From Hermatobates lingyangjiaoensis (taxonomy: Eukaryota; Arthropoda; Insecta; Hemiptera; Hermatobatidae): a stretch of 64,000 nucleotides of DNA. Below the pieces are notes generated by a model. That model saw nothing but the letters and a program-made list of their open reading frames with translations, did no database searches and was not told the DNA's origin. Positions within the stretch are counted from its first letter, which is position 1. The number at the start of each line of letters is the position of its first letter. The stretch lies in the NCBI GenBank assembly GCA_026182355.1, contig JAPFBL010000557.1, forward strand, positions 74,501-138,500. The letters are read 5' to 3'. Positions 14,438-26,635 of the stretch are shown piece by piece. Made by a program: the position numbers and the translations under genes.

Positions 14438-14468
14438 TGTGTGTTTTGTTAGCAAAACACACACACAC
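14399..14468. repeat. (TG)n microsatellite with inverted (AC)n partner
   Basis: About 23 TG units with one TA interruption, then TTTTGTTAGCAAAA and (AC)n, so the strand can fold back on itself. It lies within the Helitron 5' region. Confidence 0.9.
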
Positions 14469-14511
14469 TTTTCGTTTTAGGCTTGTACTAAGGGAATGTG
14501 GTTAGTGTAAG

Positions 14512-14629
14512 CCAGGGATGCGCAAAGGTTTTTGTCTATGGTTGATGTGGGATCCCCTTACTGGGAGCCCTTAGTGTAAGCCAGGGATGCGCAAAGGTTT
14601 TTGTCTATGGTTGATGTGGGCTCCCAGTG
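14512..14629. repeat. 59-bp tandem duplication inside the Helitron
   Basis: TTAGTGTAAGCCAGGGATGC begins at 14512 and again at 14571, followed by the same ~45 bases (GGTTTTTGTCTATGGTTGAT). Recent two-copy duplication near the Helitron 5' end. Confidence 0.85.
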
Positions 14630-14781
14630 GGGGGATGGTGCTTTGCAAAGTGGCCTAAAACCTTCCTTATTACCACATGTGGTCACATGTAAAATTTCAG
14701 AAAGATTCGTCAAGTCTGTGAGGAATGCATAGAGGACAAACGGACATACAAACATACAGACGAACAAAATTATATATTAGA

Positions 14782-16550
14782 TATTATTGAGACTTATACA
14801 AGAACACATACCGTCACGAGAAGTACACACACAAACTATCCATCGATAAGCACGCAGTACGAAAGCAGGGTTTAGAATTGCAAGACTGCATTCAAAAATG
14901 CATTTGTCAACTCTGCATACTACGTATCTGTGGCCACCGAGAACAGCTGCATCATGTAGCTCAACATGATAGACAAACAATGACTATTAATTATAAATAA
15001 TATTATTGAGACATATACAAGAACAGATACCGTCACAAGAAGATCACACACAATCTATCCATCGATAAGCACGCAGTACGAATGCAGGGTTTAGAATTGC
15101 AAGACAACATTCAAAAATGCATTTGTCAACCCTGGATACAACGTATCTGTGTCCACCGAGAACAGCTGCATCATGTAGCTCAACGTGATAGACAAACAAT
15201 GACTATTAATTATAAATAATATTATTGAGACATATACAAGAACAAATACCGTCACGTGAAGTACACACACAATCTATCCATCGATATGCACGCAGTACGA
15301 ATGCAGGGTTTAGAATTGCAAGACTGCATTCAAAAATGCATTTGTCAACCCTGGATACAACGTATCTGTGGAAACCGATAACAGCTGCATCATGTACCTC
15401 AACGTGATAGAAAAACAATGACTATTAATTATAAATAATATAATTGAGACATATACAAGAAATGATACCGTCACGTGAAGTACACACACAATCTATCCAT
15501 GGATAAGCACGCCGTACGAAAGCAAGGTTTAGAATTGCAAGACTGCATTCAAAAATGCATTTGTCAACCCTGGATACAACGTATCTGTGGCTACCGAGAA
15601 CAGCTGCATCATGTAGCTCAACGTGATAGACAAACAATGACTATTAATTATAAATAACATTATTGAGACATATACAAGAACACATACCGTCACGTGAAGT
15701 ACACACACAATCTATCCATCTATAAGCATACAGTACGAAATCAGGGTTTAGAATTGCAAGACTGCATTCAAAAATGCATTTGTCAACCCTGGATACAATG
15801 TATCTGTGGCCACCGAGAACAGCTGCATCATGTAGCTCAACGTGATAGACAAACAATGACTATTAGTTATAAATAATATTATTGAGACATATACAAGAAC
15901 AGATACCGTCACGTGAAGTACACAAACAATCTATCCATCGATAAGCACGCAGTACGAAAGCAGGGTTTAGAATTGCAAGACTGCATTCAAAAATGCATTT
16001 GTCAACCCTGGATACAACGTATGTGTGGCTACCGAGAACAGCTGCATCATGTAGCTCAACGTGATAGACAAACAATGACTATTAATTATAAATAATATTA
16101 ATGACACATATACAAGAACACATACTGTCACGTGAACTACACACACAATCTATCGATCGATAAGCACACAGTACAAAAGCAGGGTTTAGAATTGCAAGTT
16201 TGCATTCAAAAATGCATTTGTCAACCCTCGATACAACGTATCTGTGTCCACCGAGAACAGCTGCATCATGTAGCTCAACGTGATAGACAAACAATGAATA
16301 TTAAATATAAATAATATTAATGAGACATATAAAAGAACAGATACCGTCACGTGAAGTACACAAACAATCTATCCATCGATAAGCACGCAGTAAGAAAGCA
16401 GGGTTTAGAATTGCAAGACTGCATTCAAAAATGCATTTGTCAACCCTGGATACAACGTATCTGTGTCCACCGAGAACAGCTGCATCATGTAGCTCAACGT
16501 GATAGACAAACAATGACTATTAATTATAAATAACATTATTTAGTTATACA
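14782..16550. repeat. 219-bp satellite, second block (about 8 monomers)
   Basis: Continuation of the same array on the far side of the Helitron; the first monomer resumes at TATTATTGAG exactly where the monomer left of the Helitron broke off. Confidence 0.95.
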
Positions 16551-17150
16551 GGGTGTCTCAAAAAATGTCATCACTCTTAGAATGATGAGATATCCTTTAT
16601 ATTTGAACATAGAGCGATATGAAATAGCTTCAAATACATCAGACAAATGCATTCGAAGGATCATTTTCGCAAATGTTCAAATTGATGACAATTATACATG
16701 TAATCACTCTTTATTTGTATTGCAGATATCCTGCATTACTGAAGCCATGGCAGGAAATCAACTCTGTTACGGTTTTTCTGTTCGGTTCCATCTGCTTCAA
16801 ATTTGTCTCTAACGCAGGCGCGCAATGGTCCGGCTCGTGGGTGGCAGTTTTTGAATTTCCGTTGTCAATCGGCGTTACAATTCAGTGGCGTTTTTTGTCT
16901 TCCAATTGCATTTCACTCAACTTTCTCTCATCGAAACAAAGTTGATTTCCTGTGATGGCATGAGTAACTCATGATATCAGAAAATATAAAAAGAATGATT
17001 ACTTTTATAATGGTGATCAATTTGAACATATGCAAACATCAGTCTTCAATTACATTTGTCTCATGTACATGATGCTATTTCATTTCCCTCTATGTTCATA
17101 CACAAAGGTTTTCTCATCATTCTAAGAGTTAGTACATTTTTTTGAGACCA
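16551..17150. mobile_element. Non-autonomous TIR element in the satellite, copy 1
   Basis: Left end GTGTCTCAAAAAATGTCATC and right end (reverse complement) GGTCTCAAAAAAATGTACTA open an imperfect terminal inverted repeat of about 60-80 bases (CTCTTAGAATGATGAGA, GAACATAGAG). The interior (about 16715-16950) has a second, shorter self-complementary pair around CAGGAAATCAACTCTG / AGTTGATTTCCTG. No transposase. A diverged second copy is at 18591-19270. I cannot assign the superfamily; no clear target-site duplication. Confidence 0.7.
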
Positions 17151-18590
17151 GAACAGACACCTTCACGTGAAGCACACACACAATCTATCCATCGATAAGC
17201 ACGCAGTACGAAAGCAGGGTTTAGAATTGCAAGACTGCATTCAAAAATGCATTTGTCAACCCTGGATACAACGTATCTGTGGTCACCGAGAACAGCTGCA
17301 TCATGTAGCTCAACGTGATAGACAATCAATGACTATTAATTATAAATAACATTATTGAGACATATACAAGAACACATACCGTCACGTGAAGTACACAAAC
17401 AATCTATCCATCGATAAGCAGGTACGAAAGCAAGGTTAAAATTGCAAGACTGCTGGAAAAACGCATTTGGCAACCCTGGATACAACCGAATCTGTGAGCA
17501 CCGAGAACACTGATCATGAAAAACAACGTGATATTAAAACAATGAATATTAATGAGACATATAATTAATCAGATACCGTACAAGAACAGATACCAACGTA
17601 AGTACCACAAACAATCTATCCATCGATAAGCACGCGGTTAGAATGCAAGCAGGGTTGAAAATTGCAAGACTTGCAACCTATAAACGCATTTGGCCAACCT
17701 GGATACAACGCATCTGTAGGCCACCGAGAACAGACTGCATCATGTAGCTCAACGTGATAGACAAACAATGACTTATTAATATAAAAAATATCATTGAACA
17801 GACACAAGACACTATACCGTCACGTGAAGTACAGCAACAAAGCAGGTCGATAAGCAAGCAGCATTCAAAAATGGTTTAGAATTCAGGACTGCACGTTCAA
17901 AATGCATTTGTCAACAGCTGCATACAACGTAACTGTGGCACCGAGAACAGCTGCATAATGTAACTCAATATTATCACAAACAATGACTCACAATCATCAG
18001 TGATAGTTACTACACACAATATCCAAGAACAGTACCGTCACGTGAAGCAGCACACGAATATCCATCGATAAGCATTCAAAACGAAAGCAGGTTTACAATT
18101 GCAAGACTGGCTCAAAAATGCATTTGTCCATCATGGATACAACGTATCTGTGGCACGAGAACAGCTCATCATGTAAATCAACGTTATAACAAACAATGAC
18201 TAATACTCAATAATACATCACAATATCCAAGAACAGCACCGTCACGTGAAGCAGCATACAATCTATCCATCGAGAAGCATTCAAAACTAACCGGTTTACA
18301 ATTGTAAACTGCCATCGAAAATGCATTTGTCAACCCTGGATACAACGTATCAATGACCATCGAGAACAGCTGCATCATGTAGCTCGACGTGATAGACAAC
18401 AATGACCCGTCACGTTAAGTTAAAACAATTATTCACGATAAGTCACAACGAAAGCAGGGTTTAGAATTGAAGCTAGCTTCAAAAATGCATTTGATCAACC
18501 GATCGAACTATTTCCACCGAGAACAGTGCACAATAGTGCATTCAAGATGCAATCAATCAAATTAATTTTAAATAACAATTATTGTTATCA
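17151..18590. repeat. 219-bp satellite, degraded block
   Basis: Begins as clean monomers (17151-17390), then becomes progressively scrambled with many one- and two-base losses and gains, to about 18590. The 219-bp landmarks (GGGTTTAGAATTG, AATGCATTTGTC) are still visible. The indel density is far above the neighbouring blocks, so this may be poorly resolved assembly sequence rather than ageing. Confidence 0.75.
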
Positions 18591-19270
18591 GGGTCTCAAA
18601 AAGTATCTTAAATATATCCTTTCATTTAACATAGAGCAGAAACAATGACTATTAGCTTAAAAACATCAACAAATGTTCGAAGGATCATTTTCGAAATGTC
18701 TCAAATTGATGACAATTAGTCATGTAATCACTCTTGTATTTATTGAATTCCTTTGCATTGCTTGAAAGCCAGGCGTTTGCTTCAACATCAGCAAATCTTC
18801 AAACATTTCGCAATGTTCAATTGATGACATATATGTATCATTATGACAGATTCCTCATGCTAGCATGGCAGGAAATCAACTCTCTTACGGTTTTTCTGTT
18901 CGGTTCCATCTGCTTCAAATTTGTCTCTGACGCAGGCGCGCAATAGTCCGGCTCGTGGGTGGCAGTTTTTGAATTTCCCTTGTGAATCGGCGTTACAATT
19001 CAGTGGCGTTTTTTGTCTTCCAATTGCATTTCACGCAAACTTTCTCTCTTCAAACAAAGTTGATTTCCTGCGATGGCATGAGTAACTCAGGATATCAGAA
19101 AAAATAAATAAGAATGATTACATTTATAATGGTGATCAATTTGAACATATGCAAACATGATTCTTCAATTACATTTGTCTCATGTACATGATGCTATTTC
19201 ATTTCCCTCTATGTTCATACACAAAGGTTTTCTCGTCATTCTAAGAGTGAGTACATTTTTTTGAGACCAG
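18591..19270. mobile_element. Non-autonomous TIR element in the satellite, copy 2
   Basis: Same element as 16551-17150; from about 18860 to 19270 the two are nearly identical and both are followed by GAACAGACACCTTCACGTGAAGC. The left third (18591-18860) is scrambled. The shared flank shows that element plus satellite were duplicated together. Confidence 0.7.
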
Positions 19271-20150
19271 AACAGACACCTTCACGTGAAGCACACACAT
19301 AATCTATCCATCGATAAGCACGCAGTACGAAAGCAGGGTTTAGAATTGCAAGACTGCATTCAAAAATGCATTTGTCATCCCTGGATACAACGTATCTGTG
19401 GCTACCGAGAACAGCTGCATCATGTAGCTCAACGTGAAAGACAAACAATGACTATTACTTATAAATAATATTTTTGAGACATATACAAGAAATGGTACCG
19501 TCACGTGAAGTACACACACAATCTATCCATCGATAAGCACGCAGTACAAAAGCAGGGTTTAGAATTGCAAGACTGCATTCAAAAATGCATTTGTCAACCC
19601 TGGATACAACGTATCTGTGGAAACCGGGAACAGCTGCATCATGTAGCTCAACGTGATAGACAAACAATGACTATTAATTATAAATAACATTATTGAGACA
19701 TATACAAGAACACATACCGTCACGTGAAGTACACACACAATCTATCCATCGATAAGCACGCAGTACGAAAGCTGGGTTTAGAATTGCAAGACTGCATTCA
19801 AAAATGCATTTGTCAACCCTTGATACAAAATATCTGTGTCCACCGAGAACAGCTGCATCATGTAGCTCAACGTGATAGACAATCAATGACTATTAATTAT
19901 AAATAATATTATTGAGATATATACAAGAACAGATACCGTCACGTGAAGTACACAAACAATCTATTCATGGATAAGCACGCAGTACGAAAGCAGGGTATAG
20001 AATTGCAAGACTGCATTTAAAAATGCATTTGTCAACCCTGCATACAATGTATTTGTGGCCACCGAGAACAGCTGCATCATGTAGCTCAACGTGATAGTCA
20101 AACAATCAATATTAATTATAAATAATTTTATTGAGACATATAATCTTTCT
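19271..20150. repeat. 219-bp satellite, last block (4 monomers)
   Basis: Four clean monomers; the array ends at about 20150 in TTATTGAGACATATAATC and passes into the dispersed repeat that also borders the 76-bp satellite. Confidence 0.9.
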
Positions 20151-20159
20151 AATCTGATG

Positions 20160-20560
20160 ACGTATCTACTTATAAATCATACAGACGACTTATCCTGCTA
20201 TAAATTAAGCTGCATGAGAAAGTACATCTGGAATAAGGGTATTAAAAATACCGCATTGTATCTAGCATACATTATGTTTCACCAAATGCAGAATAGCTGC
20301 TTACACTTAAATATTTAGCACGTTTGTACAATATTACGTCACTCAAATTGTTTTGTTTTCATGAATATCATAATTTAAAATGGATGAAAATTCTGATGGT
20401 TACTACAATGTTTAAGAGTATTATAATTACTGAACAAACTATGGTGAATTTACTTAAATAATTATTAATTTTTAAACAGAATAATACAATAGTTTTTTAA
20501 ATTTTTTTTTAATGTTGAAAATAGTTCAAAGTTCCGCTGATTTCTACAACTGTTATCAAA
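20160..20560 (+). repeat. Dispersed repeat with a single 76-bp-type unit
   Basis: CAGACGACTTATCCTGCTAT ... AGCTGCATGAGAAAGTACAT at about 20183-20235 is one unit of the 76-bp satellite. It is followed by the same flank as 2516-2720 (AATAGCTGCTTACACTTAAA, ATTACGTCACTCAAATTGTT). This is the unamplified form. Confidence 0.8.
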
Positions 20561-20588
20561 TTTTCATTCTTTACTATTTAGTTATCCA

Positions 20589-21220
20589 ACTTGTGTACAG
20601 GTATCCTTTCGAGTGTACTTAAAAATCCAGCAGTGTAGAGTACTGAAATTGAAATACATACATGTATACATTCCTATATTGTGTATAGATTTTTAGAGAT
20701 ATAAGCTTATGTTATATGTGTCTGTACGTGTGCTATAACCCCTAGTGGTCCCTGTTTTCAACTTAAACGAAGTGTAGAGTAGATAAGATTATTAAAAAAC
20801 GTTGACAATTGTTGTACAAGTTCGGGATTGTGTTACAACTGTCCAATAATATTATTATAATAGTAAATTCACTAACTTGTGTACAGGTATCCTTTCGACT
20901 GTACTTAAAAATCCCAGCAGCATAGAGTACTGAAACTGAAATACATACATACATTCCTACATTGTGTATAGATGTTCAGAGTTATAAGCTAATGTTATAT
21001 GGTATGTGTCAGCACGCGTGCTATAATGTCTAGTGGACTGTGCTTTCAATTTAAACCAAGTGTAGTGTAGCTAAGATTTTTAAAAAAGTGTAAAGAAATT
21101 TGTACTGTGGCATTGTGTTACAACTGTCCAATAATATCATTATAATAGTAAACTCACTAACCTGTGTACAGGTATCCTTTCGACTGTACTTACAAATCCC
21201 AGCAGCGTGGAGTCCTGAAA
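20589..21220. repeat. ~286-bp tandem repeat, 2.2 copies
   Basis: ACTTGTGTACAGGTATCCTT occurs at 20589 and 20875, and as ACCTGTGTACAGGTATCCTT at 21160. Between them the sequence repeats (ATACATACATTCCTA, TTGTGTTACAACTGTCCAAT). No gene. Confidence 0.85.
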
Positions 21221-21315
21221 ATAAATAGCGCTGTTATTTTGCTTCCTTTTTTAAAAAAATAAAATTAGAGATTACAAATAATAGTCATAATTTAATTTTA
21301 AAATATAAAAACTTT

Positions 21316-22945
21316 TTTACTTTACTATAAGTAAAGTATAGTGATCGTGAAAAAATTCGATCTCAAGATTTTGACGGAATTACATGTTTTGAGGTCCCAG
21401 AAGTCGTTTTATGACGTTTTTACGATGATGTCTGTATGTGTGTGGGTGGGTGGGTGGGTGCGTGGGTGGGTGGGTGCGTGTGTTAGCATTGCTTGTTACC
21501 ACGCTACAGTCCAGAATCTTTGATGGATCAAGTTGATATTTTACACAAAAATGGACCCCATAAAGACGAAGATCCCTATTGCTTGGGAAGAATTATGCAT
21601 GATGGGAAAGTCACTTTTTTTGCCAAAAACCGTTTTTTTGAAAACTGATAACCCAAGAGTTTTGAAATTTTGACATTATCTTTGAGGTTACAAATGCAAC
21701 AAACGAAAAATATATTCAGAATTTTAAAACAACGGGAAATATTTTTTTTCAATAAAATGTAAAAATGTTGACTTATAATTCAATCTCAAACCTTGTGACA
21801 GCGATACAAGCCATAACGTTTGACGCATCAAAATGAAACTATGCCTAAAAATAGAACATTATGAGGAGAATGAGTTGAGATATTTTTTTTCAAAATTACT
21901 TTCGCTAAAGGGATGTTACAGCACGATTTCTGTTTTCAGAAAATGTTTTTTTGACGCTAAACGGCTCATTAAAAAATTATGAAAATTTGACCAAAAATGG
22001 AACAAAAAATTAGCAATTCATAAAAAAAAATCATGAAGTTTCAATTACGGGAAAGAGCAATAACGCTATAAAAACTGTTTGTTTATCTTAGAGTAAGAGA
22101 TCACCTGCTATACTTGTCGAATATTTTATTACTTTACTATAAGTAAAGTATAGTGATCGTGAAAAAATTCGATCTCGAGATTTTGACGGAATTACATGTT
22201 TTGAGGTCCCAGAAGTCGTTTTATGACATTTTTACGATGATGTCTGTGTGTTGTGGGTGGGTGGGTGGGTGGGTGGGTGCGTGTGTTAGCATTGCTTGTT
22301 ACCACGCTACGGTCCAGAATCTTTGATGGATCAAGTTGATATTTTACACAAAAATGGGCCCCATTTAGACGAAGATCCCTATTGTTTGGGAAGAATTATC
22401 CATGATGGGAAAGTCACTTTTTTTGCCAAAAACCGTTTTTTTTAAAACATTTATTTCTCCTAAACTGATAACCCTAGAGTTTTCAAATTTTGACATTATC
22501 TTTGAAGTTACAAATGCAACAAACGAAAAATATATTCAGAATTTTAAGACAACAGGAAATATTTTTTTTTCAATAAAATGTAAAAATTTTGACTTATAAT
22601 TCAATCTCAAACCTTGTGAGAGCGATACAAGCCATACTGTTTGACGGACAAGAATGAAACTATGCCTACAAATAGAACATTATATGGCGAATGAATTGAG
22701 ATATTTGTTTTTGAAATTACTTTCGCTAAAGGGGCGTTACAGTACGATTTGTGTTTTCAGAAAATGATTTTTTGACGCTAAACGGCTTGTTAAAAAAAAT
22801 GAAAATTTGACCAAAAATGGAACAAAAAATTAGCAATTCACAAAAAAAAATTCATGAAGTTTCAATTACGGGAAAGAGCAATAACGATATAAAAACTGTT
22901 TGTTTATTCTAGACTAAGAGATCACCTGCTATACTTGTCGAATGT
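21316..22945 (+). repeat. 812-bp dispersed repeat, two tandem copies
   Basis: Each copy starts ACTTTACTATAAGTAAAGTA (21319 and 22131), which is itself palindromic, then AAAAAATTCGATCTC, TTTTGACGGAATTACATGTT, a (GGGT)n stretch, TGTTAGCATTGCTTGTTACC, and ends near ACCTGCTATACTTGTCGAAT. Other copies: 23810-24110 (degenerate), 24658-25371, 26636-27045 (minus strand). Probably a non-autonomous mobile element; I see no coding capacity. Confidence 0.85.
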
Positions 22946-23760
22946 TTTGTATTTTTTTACATTGTTTACATTGACTTAGAAATGTTTTGAGCGAATCCAC
23001 TGAGATAAAATTGATTTTATAAAGGAACAGTTTAAATTGTTTATTGACGTATATGAGATGTAAGAGGAATAATATTGTGCAGGAAAATGATAACACTCAC
23101 TCAGAAAAAATTTGTATATATGTTATTTGCTAAAGGGGAAGGAAAATGACCTTTTTAAATACTTAGAAGACATAAAATTCACAGTATAATAATTCTATAA
23201 AAAACCAAAAATCTAAAAGATAATTCAAAATTGAAATCTTTCGTTTAGAGATTAATAAATGTAATTATCGTACATCTTTAACTATAAATCATCTTAAAAC
23301 AACATTTTTTTCTTCGCTGTTTATGATGTTTTTCAGAGAAAAAAAGGGTATTTTACTGTTTTAAATTTTAAAATTTTACTTTAATATTCAATGTAGAAGG
23401 ATGTCAAGTAAACGATGTAAGAAATAGTTTGAAATGGCTATTTGAACAATAGCTATATTCTACTGTAGGATAATATGTCGTTTCAAGAAATGTATACATT
23501 GGTTTTTCAAAAATGTTATTACTGCTGTAGTTATACTAATGCAATTATTTGTGATGTACAAAAATAAGCTTATAAATTGATATGTCCTTCAATCACTATC
23601 TGTACTACCTCACGAATGCAATGATAATAATTATATCCCATTTAGATATTTATGTTATGCTTAAATGAGACGTTATATTTTATATACTCAAGAAATTTGA
23701 CATTAAGTTACTTATAGTAAAGTTGAGTGTAGGCCACTCCAGATTTTTTTCATTACTTTT
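22946..23760 (+). repeat. Companion segment A, copy 1
   Basis: AT-rich segment running from TTACATTGTTTACATTGACT to GTTGAGTGTAGGCCACTCCA. It recurs inverted at 25372-26635 and direct at 27151-28290, and a fragment lies at 42115-42235. It always adjoins the 812-bp repeat, so the two may be halves of one larger element. Confidence 0.75.
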
Positions 23761-24169
23761 AGAAATGATTTATTTCACGGATTGATATCGACTATAGAAA
23801 TCAATATGTTAAAACTTTGCTATTAGTAAAATATAGTAGTTAAGATAAATTTTTTTAGAATATTTCTATGTATTTTATACGTTTTGTAGTCCCCTAAATG
23901 GATTTTTCATAATTGTTTCATATCGGTGTATATGTGGGAGGGAATATATTCAAAAATGTGACCAAAATACAGGTTACAGTGACAAACAGAAAATTGTGAA
24001 ATTTGACAAATAAATAGTTACGATTCTGATAAGAACTGCATAACTTTTGGGCAAAAGTAAATAATGATAGAGGTATTCTATTTTACATAATGTTAAAACA
24101 ACTGGTTTTTTTTCGCTCTATATACATAGATATATATATTCAATATAAAAGTTTATAAGGCTCTCGGTC
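23761..24169 (+). repeat. Degenerate copy of the 812-bp repeat
   Basis: Between about 23810 and 24110, TTGCTATTAGTAAAATATAG, TACGTTTTGTAGTCCCC and a GTGGGAGGG remnant line up in order with the start of the 812-bp repeat, at much lower identity. No gene. Confidence 0.5.
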
Positions 24170-24660
24170 AGTTCTTCATATGATATTATATTTATGTGTG
24201 TGTCAATTATCTCTAGGTGAAGCGATGGGTGATCAACTAGAATATTAAAATGTACTATCTATGACTATTAAACATAGATTACCAATTCATAAAACTAATT
24301 ATTTATAGTTATTTGAAAAATAGCATAATGTTTATTACAGCATATTTGCCATTTTAAGTACTTTATTCTAATAAAAAGTATATTACTAATTCTAAATTAC
24401 TAATAATTCAAAGTAAGGTTTGAAACGAAATCAAATAGAGTTTCAAACATGAAGATAATTTTAACTAATTCATTGTAATTATAGACGTATGTGGCTATAT
24501 TCTTTACAAATTATTTAAAGTTATTTGTGCCATGAAATAAGAGTTTTGAAAGCCCAAATTATTCTGTGTGGCACTACATAGAAATAATTTTTGTTTCATT
24601 CACCACTGTCTTCTATGATGATATAAGGTCCTATATTATGCATAACAGAATAGATTTTTT
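24170..24660 (+). repeat. Left arm of a 7.7-kb inverted repeat
   Basis: GTGAAGCGATGGGTGATCAA ... CAAATTATTCTGTGTGGCAC ... GATGATATAAGGTCCTATAT pairs, in inverted order, with 31375-31860 (ATATAGGACCTTATATCATC, GCCACACAGAATAATTTGGG, GATCACCTATCGCTTCGCC). About 490 bases per arm with clear divergence. Confidence 0.8.
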
Positions 24661-25371
24661 ACTTTACTATAACTATACTGACCCTGAAAAAATTCGATCT
24701 GGAAATTTTGACGGAATTACATGTTTTGAGGTACCCAAAGTCATTTTATGATGTTTTTGCGATGATGTCTGTGTGTGTGTGTGGGTGGGTGAGTGTGTTA
24801 GCATTGCTTGTTACCATGCTACGGTCCAGAATCTTTGATGGATCAAGTTGAAATTTTACACAAAAATGGGCCTCATAGTGTAGATGATCCCTATTGTTTG
24901 GGAAGAGTTATGCATGATGGTTAAGTCACTATTTTTGCCAAAAACCTGTTTTAAGAAAACATTTTTTTTCTCCTAAACTGCTAATTCTAGGGTTTTTAAA
25001 TTTTAGCATTATCTTTAAGGTTACAAATTCAATAAACGAAAAATATATTTAGAGTTTTAAAACAACGGGAAATATTTTTTTTCAATAAAATATAAAAATG
25101 TTGACCTATAATTCAATCTCAAAGCTTGTGAGAGCGATACAAGCCATGCTGTTTGACTGATCAAAATGAAACTATGCCTAAAAATAGAATATTATGTGGA
25201 GAATGAGTTGAGATAATTTTTTTCAAAATTACGTTCTTCAAAATGGCGTTACAGTACAATTTGTGCTTTCAGAAAATATATTTTTGACGCTAAATGGCTC
25301 ATTAAAAAACCATGAAATTTGACCAAAAATGGAAAAAAAATTGGGAATTTACAAAAAAAATGTGGAATGGC
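24658..25371 (+). repeat. 812-bp dispersed repeat, third copy
   Basis: Diverged copy beginning ACTTTACTATAACTATACTG with a shorter GT-rich stretch, ending at AAAAAAAATGTGGAATGGCC where inverted segment A begins. Confidence 0.8.
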
Positions 25372-26635
25372 CTACACTCAATTTTACTATAAATAAGTAA
25401 ACTTAATTTCAAATTCCTTGGGTATATAATATATAATGTCTCATTTAAGTACAATGTAATCGTCTAAATGGGAGATGTTTATTAGTCTTTCATTCCTGAG
25501 GTAGTACAGATAGTGATTGATCCACTTATCAATAGATAACCCTTTTTTTTATGTCACACAATTAATGATTATACAATCATTAGTATAACTACAGCAGCAA
25601 TAACAGTATGAAAAGCCAAAGTGAAAATTTGCTTATACGAAATAATCTCCTACAAGAGAGCATGACTTTTGTTTCAATAGCCAGTGGATTACATAGTTTA
25701 TCTGACCTCCTTCTACATTTAATACTTAAGAAAAATTTTCCCATTTAGAACTTGAAAATATTTAAAGTATTTTAAAAACATTACAAAGTTTTTGCCTGCA
25801 ATGTCAAAAACATGTAAGAAAAAAATTCGTTTTCACATAATTTTTAATTTAAGATGTAGAATAATTTCATTTATTATTTTTAAAAATATTTTTTTTTTAT
25901 TCTAAATAATGTTCTACATTTTAGGTCATTTATCAAATTATTACACTGGGATTTTATCGCATGTTAGAGTTTTTTAAAAACTCATCTTTCTTTCCCTTGG
26001 TCAAAAATCATAAAAAACCAATTTACTCTTAGCGAATGTTATTTTTTCCCACGTTCTATACTCTGTTATAAGTTCGCTATAAATATATATTGAGGAAATA
26101 TATATTGGTAATTAGCCACTTTTCCATTCTTAAATCAAGCTCCAAGCCGACTTCTCTGTATAATTTTAAATTTAAAAGCTGGAAGCTTGAAATTTTTAAA
26201 AATAATGGTCTGAACTATTAGACTAGACCAGTGAAAAAACTGGAAATTAGACAAAAACATAAATGCCCTTCTATAGGACGAAAAAGTTCATTCCAAAAAC
26301 TTCAATATTACCCAATAATAATGTTATTCATAAACGTAAAAAAATCAGCATCTGATATTAACCTTTGTAGAATGGTGCAACATATAGATTGATTAAAAAA
26401 TTTTGTCAGACAAACCCATCATACCATTAAAAGAATCAGAAATTATATGTTTCATATGTTCGCTCTATTGTTGCTGATTTTTTATATATAAGAATTTTAT
26501 TCTTCTTACATCACATACAAGTCGTTAAATCATTTAAACAATTTTATTATACCTCTAAACTATTATTATTTTGGTGAATTCACTGAACAAAATTCTAAGT
26601 CAATGTAAACAATGTAAAAACATATCAAAAATTCG
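25372..26635 (-). repeat. Companion segment A, inverted copy
   Basis: Minus-strand copy of the segment at 22946-23760 and 27151-28290: CCTACACTCAATTTTACTAT and GAGGTAGTACAGATAGTGAT mirror AGTAAAGTTGAGTGTAGG and ATCACTATCTGTACTACCTC. It extends further (to 26635) in register with 27151-27960, so the true unit is at least 1.2 kb. Confidence 0.75.

Larger units (their letters stand above)
11159..14781 (-). mobile_element. Helitron, internally deleted, inserted in the satellite
   Basis: Read on the minus strand, the element begins TCTAATATA (14781 downward) and ends in a hairpin CCCGAGCAACGTCGGG followed by TACTTCTGCTAG at 11159, the TC...hairpin...CTRR structure of Helitrons. It lies between A and T inside a satellite monomer: the left flank ATAAATAA and right flank TATTATTGAG are contiguous in neighbouring monomers, giving the exact empty site with no target duplication, as expected for Helitrons. 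It carries remnants of the Rep-helicase protein: an N-terminal part (12124-13794) and a helicase C-terminal part (11355-12233). The HUH nuclease motifs and the Walker A region between them are missing, so it cannot move on its own. Confidence 0.93.

Noticed and set aside
4574..16513. Dozens of 60-70 codon reading frames in the 219-bp satellite taken as genes
   Set aside because: They are the same monomer repeated, have no known homology, and exist because the period is a multiple of three. Kept only as a finding to test.
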